The translations under genes and the position numbers were made by a program. From Acinetobacter calcoaceticus (GTDB lineage: Bacteria; Pseudomonadota; Gammaproteobacteria; Pseudomonadales; Moraxellaceae), in assembly GCF_004345325.1 (NCBI RefSeq), contig NZ_SLVJ01000002.1:62001-126000 (forward strand): DNA of 64,000 nucleotides, read 5' to 3'. The notes beneath the pieces are model-generated. The model made no database searches. It was given only the letters and a program-made list of their open reading frames with translations, and had not been told where the DNA came from. This document shows, piece after piece, positions 1 to 7,909 of this stretch; position 1 is the first letter of the stretch; the number at the start of each line of letters is the position of its first letter.

Positions 1-2
1 TT

Positions 3-161
3 AGCGAAGATGATGTTAGTTTTGATGAGTCATCTAGCAAAATTACCGCTAAAGAATCACTGGAAAAACGTCGTTTAATTGACGACCTACTCGCCCAGCG
101 CCGCCTAGACCGAGAGCTGAAAGATTTTGATTATGATTTTGAAGATGACGGAGATGAGTAA
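3..161 (+). CDS. PA3496-like small conserved protein, C-terminal fragment
   Basis: The window opens inside this gene, and the last 52 codons are readable in frame up to a TAA. The fragment has a basic block (EKRRLIDDLLAQRRLDREL) followed by a very acidic tail (DFDYDFEDDGDE). That pattern of a short R/E/L-rich helix with an Asp/Glu tail resembles the small PA3496 family of Pseudomonas and Acinetobacter, sometimes annotated as a putative envelope integrity protein. No catalytic motif is visible and the N-terminus lies outside the window. A UPF0149 gene follows 80 bp downstream on the same strand. The family assignment is from memory of the motif and is moderate. Confidence 0.55.
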   Translation, partial: SEDDVSFDESSSKITAKESLEKRRLIDDLLAQRRLDRELKDFDYDFEDDGDE

Positions 162-241
162 CAATATTGTGTGAGGTGGTGGCAGATAAGCTTGAAAATG
201 CTATGCTACCGATTTGTGTAAACTGATAAATTGGATCAAGA

Positions 242-766
242 ATGAGTGCTTTAGATTTAGACCTGTTGAACGACTATCTAGATGGCGACCAAAATGAGTA
301 TGGTCTAGACTTTGCAGCCACTCATGGTTTTTTATGTGCGCTTGCTGTCGGTCCTCAATTTGACCGTTGGCTTGAAGAATTATTTGATAGTAACCACGAC
401 AAAGCACCAAAAGAGTTGATCGTGCAGATCAAACTTTGGTTAGAAGATTTGCGTCAAAAATTGGCCAATGAAGAAGGCATCGAATTTCCGTTTGAAATCG
501 AAGAAGCTGACGTTGAATCGAGTCTTGGGGACTGGAGTGTTGGTTTTGTTGATGCAATGTTCTTAAATGAAGAAGCTTGGTTTACTCCAGAGTATGAAGA
601 GCAGTTGGTCGATCTGACCTTACCAATTATGGTGTTTAGCGGCATTGATGACGAAGATCCACAAATGGAAACTTTCCGCCGTAATGGTCAATTGATGGAT
701 GAACTTGCTGAAGAGATTCCTGAAAACTTAAATGAACTGTATTTGATGTATCACACACCGAGCTAA
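242..766 (+). CDS. UPF0149 family protein (YgfB/YecA-like)
   Basis: A 174-residue acidic protein with no signal peptide or membrane segment, so probably cytosolic. The N-terminal part carries the family signature of a leucine-rich helix followed by THGFLCALAVGP (about residues 29-40). The C-terminal half has ETFRRNGQLMDEL, and the length matches UPF0149/YgfB proteins. The ATG follows a weak GGA-type ribosome site. YgfB in Pseudomonas has been linked to regulation of cell-wall stress genes, but nothing here shows the function in this organism. A hairpin with a T run about 33 bp after the stop probably ends the transcript. Confidence 0.85.
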   Translation: MSALDLDLLNDYLDGDQNEYGLDFAATHGFLCALAVGPQFDRWLEELFDSNHDKAPKELIVQIKLWLEDLRQKLANEEGIEFPFEIEEADVESSLGDWSVGFVDAMFLNEEAWFTPEYEEQLVDLTLPIMVFSGIDDEDPQMETFRRNGQLMDELAEEIPENLNELYLMYHTPS

Positions 767-798
767 ATCGCCAAGGTGGTGAATCACAGTTCATCGAT

Positions 799-836
799 AA
801 AAATCAGTTAAATCTTAGGTTTAGCTGATTTTTTTT
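799..836 (+). terminator. Rho-independent terminator after the UPF0149 gene
   Basis: An imperfect stem with AAAATCAG on one side and CTGATTTT on the other is followed by a run of T. It lies between the convergent UPF0149 and DedA genes and could serve both. Confidence 0.65.
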
Positions 837-858
837 GGATAAATTTTTATCACAGATC

Positions 859-1476
859 TTAAGTGTTGGCTTTGTTTTTTTTCATTTTTAGATAGACATA
901 AATCGCGACAGCGATGATGGCAATGGCGATAATCACATAGCCGACCTGACTAAAGATTTGCTGCATCAACAGTTTATTTTCACCAAAATAGTAGCCCACA
1001 CTGGCCAAAAATGTGGTCCAGATGATGGTGCCGAGTCCGCTATACAGCATGAATTTCCAAAAGGGCATACCACTCATCCCAGCAGGAATACTGATCAGTG
1101 AACGTACGGCTGGGATCATCCGGCCCCAAAATACAATCCGTTCTCCATATTGGTTAAACCATTCCAAGGCCTTTTCGACATCTTTAGATTTGATATATAG
1201 ATATTTCCCATAACGATCGATCCAACGATAAATACCCTGATTGTCACAGGCATGGCCCAGCCAATACAGACACGCTGCGGCAACCAGCGAGCCGATACAA
1301 CCTGCAATCACCACACCAGTAAACAGCAATTGCCCTTGGGACGCAGCGTAGCCTGCAGTGGGCATAATCACTTCAGAGGGGATCGGTGGAAAGACATTAT
1401 CGAGAAACATCAGCAGGGCAATGCCCAAGTAGCCTAGTTTTTCCATAATACTGATGACCCAGTTGGTGATATCCAT
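859..1476 (-). CDS. DedA family membrane protein
   Basis: A 205-residue integral membrane protein of the DedA/SNARE-associated family (PF09335). The N-terminal MEKLGYLGIALLMFLDN leads into FPPIPSEVIMPTAGYAA, the typical DedA re-entrant segment with its conserved acidic residue. A second signature, GRMIPAVRSLISIPAGMSGM (about 118-137), contains the conserved arginines. A final long hydrophobic helix is followed by a lysine-rich tail (KMKKNKANT), which should be cytoplasmic. DedA proteins act at the inner membrane, and recent work on the family links some members to undecaprenyl-phosphate or phospholipid recycling and to proton-motive-force maintenance. The specific substrate cannot be read here. 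It appears to be a single-gene unit. Confidence 0.9.
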   Translation of the reverse strand: MDITNWVISIMEKLGYLGIALLMFLDNVFPPIPSEVIMPTAGYAASQGQLLFTGVVIAGCIGSLVAAACLYWLGHACDNQGIYRWIDRYGKYLYIKSKDVEKALEWFNQYGERIVFWGRMIPAVRSLISIPAGMSGMPFWKFMLYSGLGTIIWTTFLASVGYYFGENKLLMQQIFSQVGYVIIAIAIIAVAIYVYLKMKKNKANT

Positions 1477-1573
1477 AGTGTGACTAACCTGAGTAGAATG
1501 GATTCATCCTAAGTATTTTTAATCCAGAGGTAAACATTTCAATTCGAATCTAAATGTGAAATTACTGCGATTA

Positions 1574-1612
1574 AAATTTAAAATCCCACCAAACTTATGA
1601 TCTTGGTGGGAT
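1574..1612 (-). terminator. Terminator downstream of trhO
   Basis: A 10-bp perfect stem (ATCCCACCAA and its complement) lies just past the trhO stop. Read on the minus strand, it is followed by a T-rich stretch, as expected for intrinsic termination. Confidence 0.7.
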
Positions 1613-1648
1613 AGCTAAAGTGTTGTTAAATTGTGCTTTAGAACAAAC

Positions 1649-2581
1649 TTAGAGACGCTTACGTTTCGCTGCTGCAATTTGTGATTGACGCATACGGAAA
1701 CCGTCTTTTTGTTTTTCGGTGGTTTTCTCGATGCAGTACACACAGGAAACACCATGTTCATAACTTGGCTGTTCAACTTCTGCAGGGACCAGTGGCCATC
1801 CACAAGCGTGACATTTGATATTCACGCCTTCTTCAACACCATGAGTCACTGCGGTACGGCCATCGAATACAAAGCATTCGCCTTCCCAGAGACTTTCTTC
1901 AGCAGGGGTTTCCTCTAGATATTTGAGGACGCCGCCTTTAAGGTGATAAACCTCGGTATAGCCTTCTTGAAGCAGTAAAGAGGTTGATTTCTCACAGCGA
2001 ATGCCACCGGTACAGAACATGGCGATTTTCTTATCTTTATGTTGATCGAGGTTTTGTTTTACATAGTCTGGAAATTCACGGAAGCTTTCAGTTTTTGGGT
2101 CGATGGCGCCTTTAAAGGTTCCGGCTTTAAATTCATAATCATTACGGGTATCGACCAAAATCACATCGTCACGTGAAATGAGTTCATTCCATTGTTTAGG
2201 GTCCAAATAATGTCCCACTAAATCGCGTGGCTTAACATCTACGCCAAGGGTTACAATTTCTGATTTTAATTTGATTTTCATTCTACGGAAGGGTTTGTCT
2301 GTGCTCTCTGACTCTTTATATTCCATGGCGTTAAAACCTTGCGCCAATAAAAATTGCTGCAAAGTGTCAATTGCTTCGCGATCACCGGCCACAGTACCGT
2401 TGATTCCTTCATGCGCAACAATTAAAGTACCACACAACTTGAGTGTCTTCACCAAATCCAATAAATCTTGCTGTAATGCAGCAGCATCTTGAACTTCTTT
2501 AAATTGGTAAAGCGCGGCAACAACCCAAGTATTGCTCGCTTGCTGTTCTACAGGTGCAAGCTGTTCTACAGTAGCGTTCAT
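1649..2581 (-). CDS. trhO: tRNA uridine(34) hydroxylase TrhO (rhodanese-domain, YceA)
   Basis: Oxygen-dependent hydroxylase that makes 5-hydroxyuridine at the wobble position of certain tRNAs, the first step toward cmo5U/mo5U. An N-terminal acylphosphatase-like half contains GTLIVAHEGINGTVAG, and a central rhodanese domain carries the loop CTGGIRCEKS whose first Cys is the expected catalytic residue. A C-terminal region holds Cys pairs (CHACGW, CVYC) and a basic tail (KRKRL). The frame is open for 15 more codons upstream, but the ATG at 2581 has a GGAG ribosome site and gives 310 residues, close to family size. No partner gene is adjacent. Confidence 0.9.
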   Translation of the reverse strand: MNATVEQLAPVEQQASNTWVVAALYQFKEVQDAAALQQDLLDLVKTLKLCGTLIVAHEGINGTVAGDREAIDTLQQFLLAQGFNAMEYKESESTDKPFRRMKIKLKSEIVTLGVDVKPRDLVGHYLDPKQWNELISRDDVILVDTRNDYEFKAGTFKGAIDPKTESFREFPDYVKQNLDQHKDKKIAMFCTGGIRCEKSTSLLLQEGYTEVYHLKGGVLKYLEETPAEESLWEGECFVFDGRTAVTHGVEEGVNIKCHACGWPLVPAEVEQPSYEHGVSCVYCIEKTTEKQKDGFRMRQSQIAAAKRKRL

Positions 2582-2673
2582 GGAGTACTCCAAATGTATT
2601 AAGATGAGATAAAATTTATGGCGCACATTTTAGCGCGATTTTTAGCAATAAGCGAGAAAACCTTAAAATTAAT

Positions 2674-3195
2674 ATGGGTTTTATGAGGATTAATGATTTG
2701 AGTAAAGATCGTCGCATACCGACATTGACCCCTTGTGTAGGACGCTGCTCAACAGTGTTTGGAGATGCGGTTTGCCGTGGTTGTCGGCGTTTTAACCATG
2801 AAGTGATTCAATGGAACAGCTATACCCTCGAACAACGTATGGCGGTATGGACACGTTTAGATGCCCAATTGGATCAAATATTGGTCCCAATGTTGCCTCT
2901 GGCTCAGATCAGTGTCGTAGAACAATTTATTTTATCGAAACGCGTCCGTGTCCTTGACAGTGCCAGTCTGGGTCGCAAGCTCTATCAAGCATTAAAAATT
3001 TGTGAAAAAAATAAAAATTTAGCTGAAGACAGCGGGCTTGGTATTCCTTCAACGCGGGTCAAACCGATTTGGACTGAGTTTGAGCGTCGGGTATTGGCGC
3101 TGGCCACGGCCAGTTATGATTTTGCTTGGTTGCGTGCTGATGGCATGAGCCAAAGTTTATTGAAATGGGCTGAACAAGAAGACAACAGCCTGTAA
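2674..3195 (+). CDS. DUF1289 domain protein
   Basis: A 173-residue protein whose N-terminal third carries the DUF1289 cysteine pattern TPCVGRCSTVFGDAVCRGC followed by RRFNHEVIQWNSYT. Four closely spaced Cys in this arrangement suggest metal binding. The remaining 100 residues are helical with no motif I recognise, so the protein is longer than the minimal 60-70-residue DUF1289 proteins. The start is uncertain: ATGs at 2674 and 2683 lack a good ribosome site, while a TTG at 2698 lies after GAGG. It is divergent from trhO with about 90 bp between. The molecular function of the family is not established. Confidence 0.75.
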   Translation: MGFMRINDLSKDRRIPTLTPCVGRCSTVFGDAVCRGCRRFNHEVIQWNSYTLEQRMAVWTRLDAQLDQILVPMLPLAQISVVEQFILSKRVRVLDSASLGRKLYQALKICEKNKNLAEDSGLGIPSTRVKPIWTEFERRVLALATASYDFAWLRADGMSQSLLKWAEQEDNSL

Positions 3196-3255
3196 ACCTT
3201 CAACCTTCGTATTTAAATCCAAACAATTTAAGTCGACACAATAATCATATCAAAG

Positions 3256-3909
3256 ATGAACTTTACTGAATATCTACTCTATAGTATTGCGGTTGTATTA
3301 ATGATCGCGACCCCAGGCCCCGTGATGCTGTTGGTGGCCAGTGCAGGTTTAAAAGGCGGGTTTAGCCGCGCACTTCAAACCATTATCGGCACTAATCTGG
3401 CATCCTTGGTATTGATCTCATTGTCGATCCTGATCTTAAAAGGTGTGCTTGAGATCGATCAGTATTGGTTTAATGCGGTGAAGATTCTCGGTTGTATATA
3501 TATTGCTTATCTGGGCATCCAGATTGTGATTGAGGCATTGGGGCACACCCATCAAAGCCAACACAGTCATCAAAACCAACATAGCCAGCAAAGTGATGCT
3601 GCTGTAAAACCGAGTTCCGCCACTGCCGGTGGATTTAAACAAGGCTTTTTGGTGGCGATTTCGAATCCCAAAGACATCATCTTCTTTGCCTCATTTTTCC
3701 CGCAATTCATTCATGTCATCCCCGATCTCAATCAAAGTCTGACACTTTTGACCATCACCTGGATTGTGCTGGATTTTGCCACGCTGGCAGGGGTGTACTT
3801 ACTGTTTAATCGTTTGTCTCAATCCAATATCTATCCAAAGCTATTGTTCGGTTGCGGCTTAATCTTGGTCGCTATTGCTGCTTATGGGGTCTACAGCACT
3901 TTATTTTAA
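3256..3909 (+). CDS. LysE/RhtB family amino-acid exporter
   Basis: A 217-residue inner-membrane protein with the LysE-type opening: a hydrophobic helix, then ATPGPVMLLVASAGLKGGF (residues 19-37), the conserved family motif. About six membrane helices can be drawn. The second half has GFLVAISNPKDIIFFASFFPQF, the second LysE signature. Members export amino acids or related small molecules by proton antiport, and the substrate cannot be assigned. Unusually, the cytoplasmic loop between helices 3 and 4 (residues about 96-115) is an almost pure His/Gln/Ser stretch. It stands alone between DUF1289 and a convergent TetR gene. Confidence 0.88.
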   Translation: MNFTEYLLYSIAVVLMIATPGPVMLLVASAGLKGGFSRALQTIIGTNLASLVLISLSILILKGVLEIDQYWFNAVKILGCIYIAYLGIQIVIEALGHTHQSQHSHQNQHSQQSDAAVKPSSATAGGFKQGFLVAISNPKDIIFFASFFPQFIHVIPDLNQSLTLLTITWIVLDFATLAGVYLLFNRLSQSNIYPKLLFGCGLILVAIAAYGVYSTLF

Positions 3910-4007
3910 ATCCACCTCGCTCTCAGCCAACTCAGCGCTCAGCCAATTGAGTTGTCGGTTCACTTTGTTTTAAATGTGGTTGATGCTAATCAAGAGTGGG
4001 GCAGAGA

Positions 4008-4562
4008 TTAAGTTGCATTGAGTTGCGTGATACAACTAAAAAGGGTGATTTTGCTGCTCGCTGCCACCTCAGGATCAAAGCCCTCAACCATAAAGCGACT
4101 GATTAATCCCTCTAAAAACAGTTCAAACATTTGACTGCACTGTGCTAGCTGGGGGAAGTCTGTGCAATAGCCCGTGATAAAGGTCCGCATCCATTGCTTA
4201 TGGGCTTGAGACAAGGCAATGATTTCCTGATCGTTTGGCGTAGACTCTGCCACTGCACGTATAAACATACAGCCTTTAAATTGATCACTTTGAAACCACT
4301 GCATATGCCAATCGTAGATTTTATTGAGCGCATCCAACCCTGTAGATTCAGCAACGCACTGTTCGAGTTGTTGTTGAAAGCGTAGGTCTCGGTTGCGCAG
4401 TACTGCCGCAATCAATTGCTGCTTATTTTTATAATAGGTATACAGTGTGGTTTTTGAACAACCGGATTGATCTCGGATCAGATCGACACCAACTGCAACA
4501 AAGCTGTGCTGATTAAACAATTGCTCTGCGGTATGTAATATTTTATTTGCCGATTTAGACAT
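4008..4562 (-). CDS. TetR/AcrR family transcriptional regulator
   Basis: A 184-residue repressor-type protein. The N-terminal helix-turn-helix is clear: ILHTAEQLFNQHSFVAVGVD, then a recognition region ending SGCSKTTLYTYYKNKQQLIA (to about residue 49). The rest is the variable helical ligand domain. It is transcribed away from an HPP-family membrane protein gene, and the 172-bp gap between them contains a perfect 16-bp palindrome, a good candidate operator. It therefore probably controls itself and the HPP gene. The ligand is unknown. The N-terminal wording resembles TetR subgroups that sense small organic molecules, but that is not diagnostic. Confidence 0.88.
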   Translation of the reverse strand: MSKSANKILHTAEQLFNQHSFVAVGVDLIRDQSGCSKTTLYTYYKNKQQLIAAVLRNRDLRFQQQLEQCVAESTGLDALNKIYDWHMQWFQSDQFKGCMFIRAVAESTPNDQEIIALSQAHKQWMRTFITGYCTDFPQLAQCSQMFELFLEGLISRFMVEGFDPEVAASSKITLFSCITQLNAT

Positions 4563-4673
4563 GGCCTAATCTCTAGTTATATCGTTTTATCCAATGTTTC
4601 AACAATCTATATATATCTACCTTTGAAGTAGACAGTATCCAATCAATTTTCTTGAATGACATATCTTGCTATC

Positions 4674-4689
4674 AGTACAGATCTGTACT
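4674..4689. promoter_or_regulatory. Perfect 16-bp palindrome, candidate TetR operator
   Basis: AGTACAGATCTGTACT is fully self-complementary. It lies between the divergent TetR and HPP genes, 112 bp from the TetR start and 46 bp from the HPP start. Position, length and symmetry fit a TetR-dimer site. No second copy was noticed in the gap. Confidence 0.6.
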
Positions 4690-4734
4690 ATTTTGTAGTC
4701 TAATTCATCCACAGCGCCCAATCAAGGATCAAGC

Positions 4735-5280
4735 ATGTTTTCATTTTTCTCGGGCAAAGAAAGTTTAATGCCTCAACCTAGTTATGCCGATATGTTGCGT
4801 GGTTTGGTTGGCGGCAGTCTCAGTATTTTAATATTGTTACTGCTGGGGAAATGGTCTGGACATCTGTTTATCATGGCACCGTTTGGAGCAAGTTGTGTGC
4901 TGTTGTATGCCGCACCCTATTCACCTTTGGCTCAACCACGCAATATATTATTTGGACACCTACTGTCTGCCAGTATAGGTTTGGTCATGCTGAAGTTGTT
5001 TGGCGCAGAGTTGTGGAGTATTGCCTTGGCGGTAGGGATCGCGATTGCGATGATGCAGTTGTTGCGCTGCGTACATCCGCCTGCAGGCGCAAATCCTTTG
5101 GTGATTTTATTGACCGCACACAGTGTAGAGTATGGTTGGAGTTTTCTGATCTTTCCTGTTTTAACGGGGGCAGTGGCTTTGATCAGCATCGCATGGATGG
5201 TGAATAATTTTAGATCGCGACAAAAATGGCCCAGCTATGGCTTAGCACTTTGGCACAGTCGTCGCCCAAAGGAAGATTAA
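4735..5280 (+). CDS. HPP family membrane protein
   Basis: A 181-residue integral membrane protein with four or five hydrophobic segments. It carries the name-giving HPP motif in LLRCVHPPAGANPLVIL (about residues 107-123), which follows HLFIMAPFGASCVLLYAAP (residues 43-61). The C-terminal tail is short, basic and presumably cytoplasmic. Some HPP proteins act in nitrite or other small-anion transport, but the role of bacterial stand-alone members is mostly unproven. It is divergent from a TetR regulator with a palindromic site between, suggesting induction by a small molecule. A strong terminator sits 115 bp after the stop. Confidence 0.88.
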   Translation: MFSFFSGKESLMPQPSYADMLRGLVGGSLSILILLLLGKWSGHLFIMAPFGASCVLLYAAPYSPLAQPRNILFGHLLSASIGLVMLKLFGAELWSIALAVGIAIAMMQLLRCVHPPAGANPLVILLTAHSVEYGWSFLIFPVLTGAVALISIAWMVNNFRSRQKWPSYGLALWHSRRPKED

Positions 5281-5393
5281 GCCACAGTTCGTCCACAAGA
5301 GACTTATCCTAAAGCTCAGGTCGTCCAAAGCGTACAGCCTTCAAAGCGAGACAATATTTACAGCGAATCCATATAAATCAAAGAGAGCGATAG

Positions 5394-5430
5394 AAAAGCC
5401 CCAACATACAGATGCTGGGGCTTTTGTTTT
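5394..5430 (+). terminator. Terminator between the HPP gene and ribB
   Basis: A 10-bp GC-rich stem (AAAAGCCCCA with its complement) is followed by TTTTGTTTT. It lies between convergent genes, so it probably works for both. Confidence 0.75.
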
Positions 5431-5538
5431 AGATCTAGCAAAGTTTTTGATTTAGCTTGGTTTTACTTTGGTTTCTTTGATGCCAAATTTTTGAATCTAA
5501 AAGTTTTGCATTGAGCTCAGTAGCTTAAAGCTCACTGC

Positions 5539-6198
5539 TTAGATATTGTGAGCCAAGCGGTATTGGGCAATTTCTTCAACACTGATTAAGGTCAGTTGAT
5601 GCGTTTGCGCATAAGCCAAGACTTGGATGCCTGAAGACATTGAACCGTCTGGATTGGTCAATTCACACAATACGCCCGCTGGAGAAAGACCCGCCATACG
5701 AGCCAAATCTACAGAACTTTCAGTATGGCCACGACGGGTGAGTACGCCGCCATCACGTGCGCGTAATGGGAATATATGCCCTGGACGATTGAGATCAGTG
5801 GCGACTGCACCTGGACGGGTCGCAGCTTGGATGGTGGTCACACGATCTTTTGCAGAAACACCAGTGGTCACACCAGCAGCCGCTTCGATGGTCACGGTAA
5901 ATGCAGTATGAAAATGGCTTGAATTCTTGCTTACCATCGGTGGTAATGCCAGATGATCAGCTTGCTGTTCGGTCAAGCACAAACACACGATACCTGAACC
6001 ATCACGAATCATACGTGCCATGGTTTCTACATTGAGGGTATCCGCAGCAACGATGAGATCGGCTTCATTTTCACGGTCGAAATCATCCATGACCAAAACT
6101 GGTTTGCCTTGGCGCATGTCTTCAATTGCTTGTTGGATACGTTGTTCTGCAGGAGAAAGTGCTGCAAAGAAAATTTCGGGTTGAATTAAACTAGACAT
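5539..6198 (-). CDS. ribB: 3,4-dihydroxy-2-butanone-4-phosphate synthase RibB
   Basis: Converts ribulose 5-phosphate to 3,4-dihydroxy-2-butanone 4-phosphate and formate for riboflavin synthesis in the cytosol. At 219 residues it is the single-domain RibB form, without a fused GTP cyclohydrolase II domain. Family motifs are present: [19 protein letters not shown], the metal-binding acidic loop, then GSGIVCLCL and [27 protein letters not shown] text with the catalytic His and Glu (about residues 139-161). Its 5' leader carries an FMN riboswitch about 100 nt upstream, so FMN should repress expression. It is a single-gene unit. Confidence 0.96.
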   Translation of the reverse strand: MSSLIQPEIFFAALSPAEQRIQQAIEDMRQGKPVLVMDDFDRENEADLIVAADTLNVETMARMIRDGSGIVCLCLTEQQADHLALPPMVSKNSSHFHTAFTVTIEAAAGVTTGVSAKDRVTTIQAATRPGAVATDLNRPGHIFPLRARDGGVLTRRGHTESSVDLARMAGLSPAGVLCELTNPDGSMSSGIQVLAYAQTHQLTLISVEEIAQYRLAHNI

Positions 6199-6297
6199 TG
6201 AAACGCTCGCGTAATAAGTAAAATACGATTGAACATTTCAGGACATTTTGAAAATAGGCTCGTCACAAAACCCACAGAAAGGGGATTCTGTTTACGT

Positions 6298-6449
6298 CGT
6301 CTTCTTCCATCCGGACTATACCGTCGGCTTTGGAATCTCACCAAATCTGCAAATCAAGTTAAATCACTCGATTCGCTCGTGGGCTGATTAAATCACATCA
6401 AGGATGCGTTTAATTTACCACCGGTGGGGAATTGCGCCCCGCCCTGAAG
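6298..6449 (-). promoter_or_regulatory. FMN riboswitch (RFN element) of ribB
   Basis: Read on the minus strand, the element begins AGGGCGGGGCGCAATTCCCC, passes CACCGGTGGT and the AGCCCACGAGCG block, and ends with GATTTGGTGAGATTCC and GCCGACGGTATAGTCCGGAT. These are the conserved RFN blocks in the right order. It lies in the leader of ribB. In gammaproteobacteria such elements usually reduce translation or transcription when FMN binds. Confidence 0.95.
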
Positions 6450-6597
6450 CGATGTCAGAAAAGTATACCTGAGATAAATTATAAGGCCATATTTTTGTTT
6501 AGAAAGTTCTATGCTAAATATAGAACACTACAATATATGCAGAGCGTTTTAAGCTCTGCGCTAAGCAATCTCAAATAATATCCATAAACAGTATTGA

Positions 6598-7621
6598 TCA
6601 TCTTTTGGGATTAAGTTCAAGCGGGAGCTGTACCGTAAAAGCTCGAGCGACACCATCTTCTATATAGGGTTTAAAACGCGCTTTCATAACAGCATTTACG
6701 ATTTTTTGATCTAACTTTTCCAGACCAGTACTTTTTTTAATCTGAACTGATTTGATTTCCCCTTTTTCACTTACCTGCAACGTTAGTAAAAGTGAACGGG
6801 GTTTATTTAACAGTTCAGAAGAATCAAAGGTGAAATTGGGGCGGTGAGACCAGCTTATATCGGCAGCATTGAGCGTATTAGACTCTGGAAGCCTTTTTTT
6901 AGACTCGAGACGATCCGATTGGCTTGGATTCGAAGTTTGATTGTAGGCGAGATTTTCAGGTTCAAATGCATAAGGAGATAAGCCCTCATGCGCGAGTGGT
7001 TTATTTTCGCGATGGATTTGTTGTCGGTTTTTCTGATCGTCGAATATGGTTTGGTTTTGGTAGAGCATTGCTTTGTAGGGAATATTTTGGGTAAAAGATT
7101 CATCATTCATAACGATGTAGTAAATATTATATGTGCCATCCGGTTCTAATTGGTATTTGATTTCATAATTGAAAGGGGCTAAAGACTTCAGCAACAGGTC
7201 TAGGCTCTGAGTGCTATATTCAACATTATTTATTGAATTGATTATATTGTTTTGATCGAGCTCTGCTATGTTAAAGCTGATTCTAGCACTGCATTGGATG
7301 GTTGTATGGCGATGATTGGATTGTTGCTGAGTCTGAATCGATTCAAGTTGTAGATTGGATTTATGGGTGTTCAGAAATTCCTGTGTTGCTGTAGGCAGTT
7401 TAAGCTGCAATGCCGTTTGCAGGCTACGTTCAAGTAATATTTCCTTGATATTATACTGTGCAATGGGGTCATTACATTGAGGCAATGCAGCGAGCGTCTC
7501 AGTCGCCCCGATACGCTTTAATTTAGCCAATGCAGTTGAAAAAATTAAACTGATTGATGCCTAACCATAACAACAACGTGGTACAGAGCATTAAAAAGAC
7601 AATGAGCAATTTATTTTTCAT
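6598..7621 (-). CDS. TonB-like C-terminal domain protein with apparent N-terminal frameshift
   Basis: The intact main frame (6598-7530, 310 codons from a TTG) ends in a TonB-type C-terminal domain: SLLLTLQVSEKGEIKSVQI, then ARFKPYIEDGVARAFTVQLP. TonB proteins pass proton-motive force to outer-membrane receptors and need an N-terminal membrane anchor, which this frame lacks. An ATG at 7621 starts a good anchor (MKNKLLIVFLMLCTTLLLWL), but it is in another frame and stops after 32 codons. Removing one base from a run of six A (7539-7544 on the plus strand) joins the two cleanly through NFSTALAKLKR. It may be a recent mutation or a sequencing error. The middle is low-similarity Gln/Asn-rich linker. 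No ExbB/ExbD genes are nearby. Confidence 0.6.
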
Positions 7622-7909
7622 AGAGTATTAGATTCAAAATTATTAGAGCGATTGAAAAAACTTGTAAAAGCTTAGGGTATTACATAACTCAGTTGGGCGT
7701 GATCATGCATTTTTGAATGCGAAATTTAAGCTTGTAGAAAATAAACAATGCTTGTGCAGTTCATTGATCTTAAGTTTTAATGGCGATGATACAAAAATAG
7801 TAGATCCTTTTAAATGTTAAATTTCAATACAATCAAATCATTATATATAACTTCATTTAAGGCGTGGCTTCGATGAAAAATACAAAATTTAAGATCGGGG
7901 CGTATTCTT

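Noticed and set aside
5394..5430. Possible small RNA between the HPP gene and ribB
   Set aside because: The hairpin sits between convergent genes with a T run and is explained as a shared terminator.
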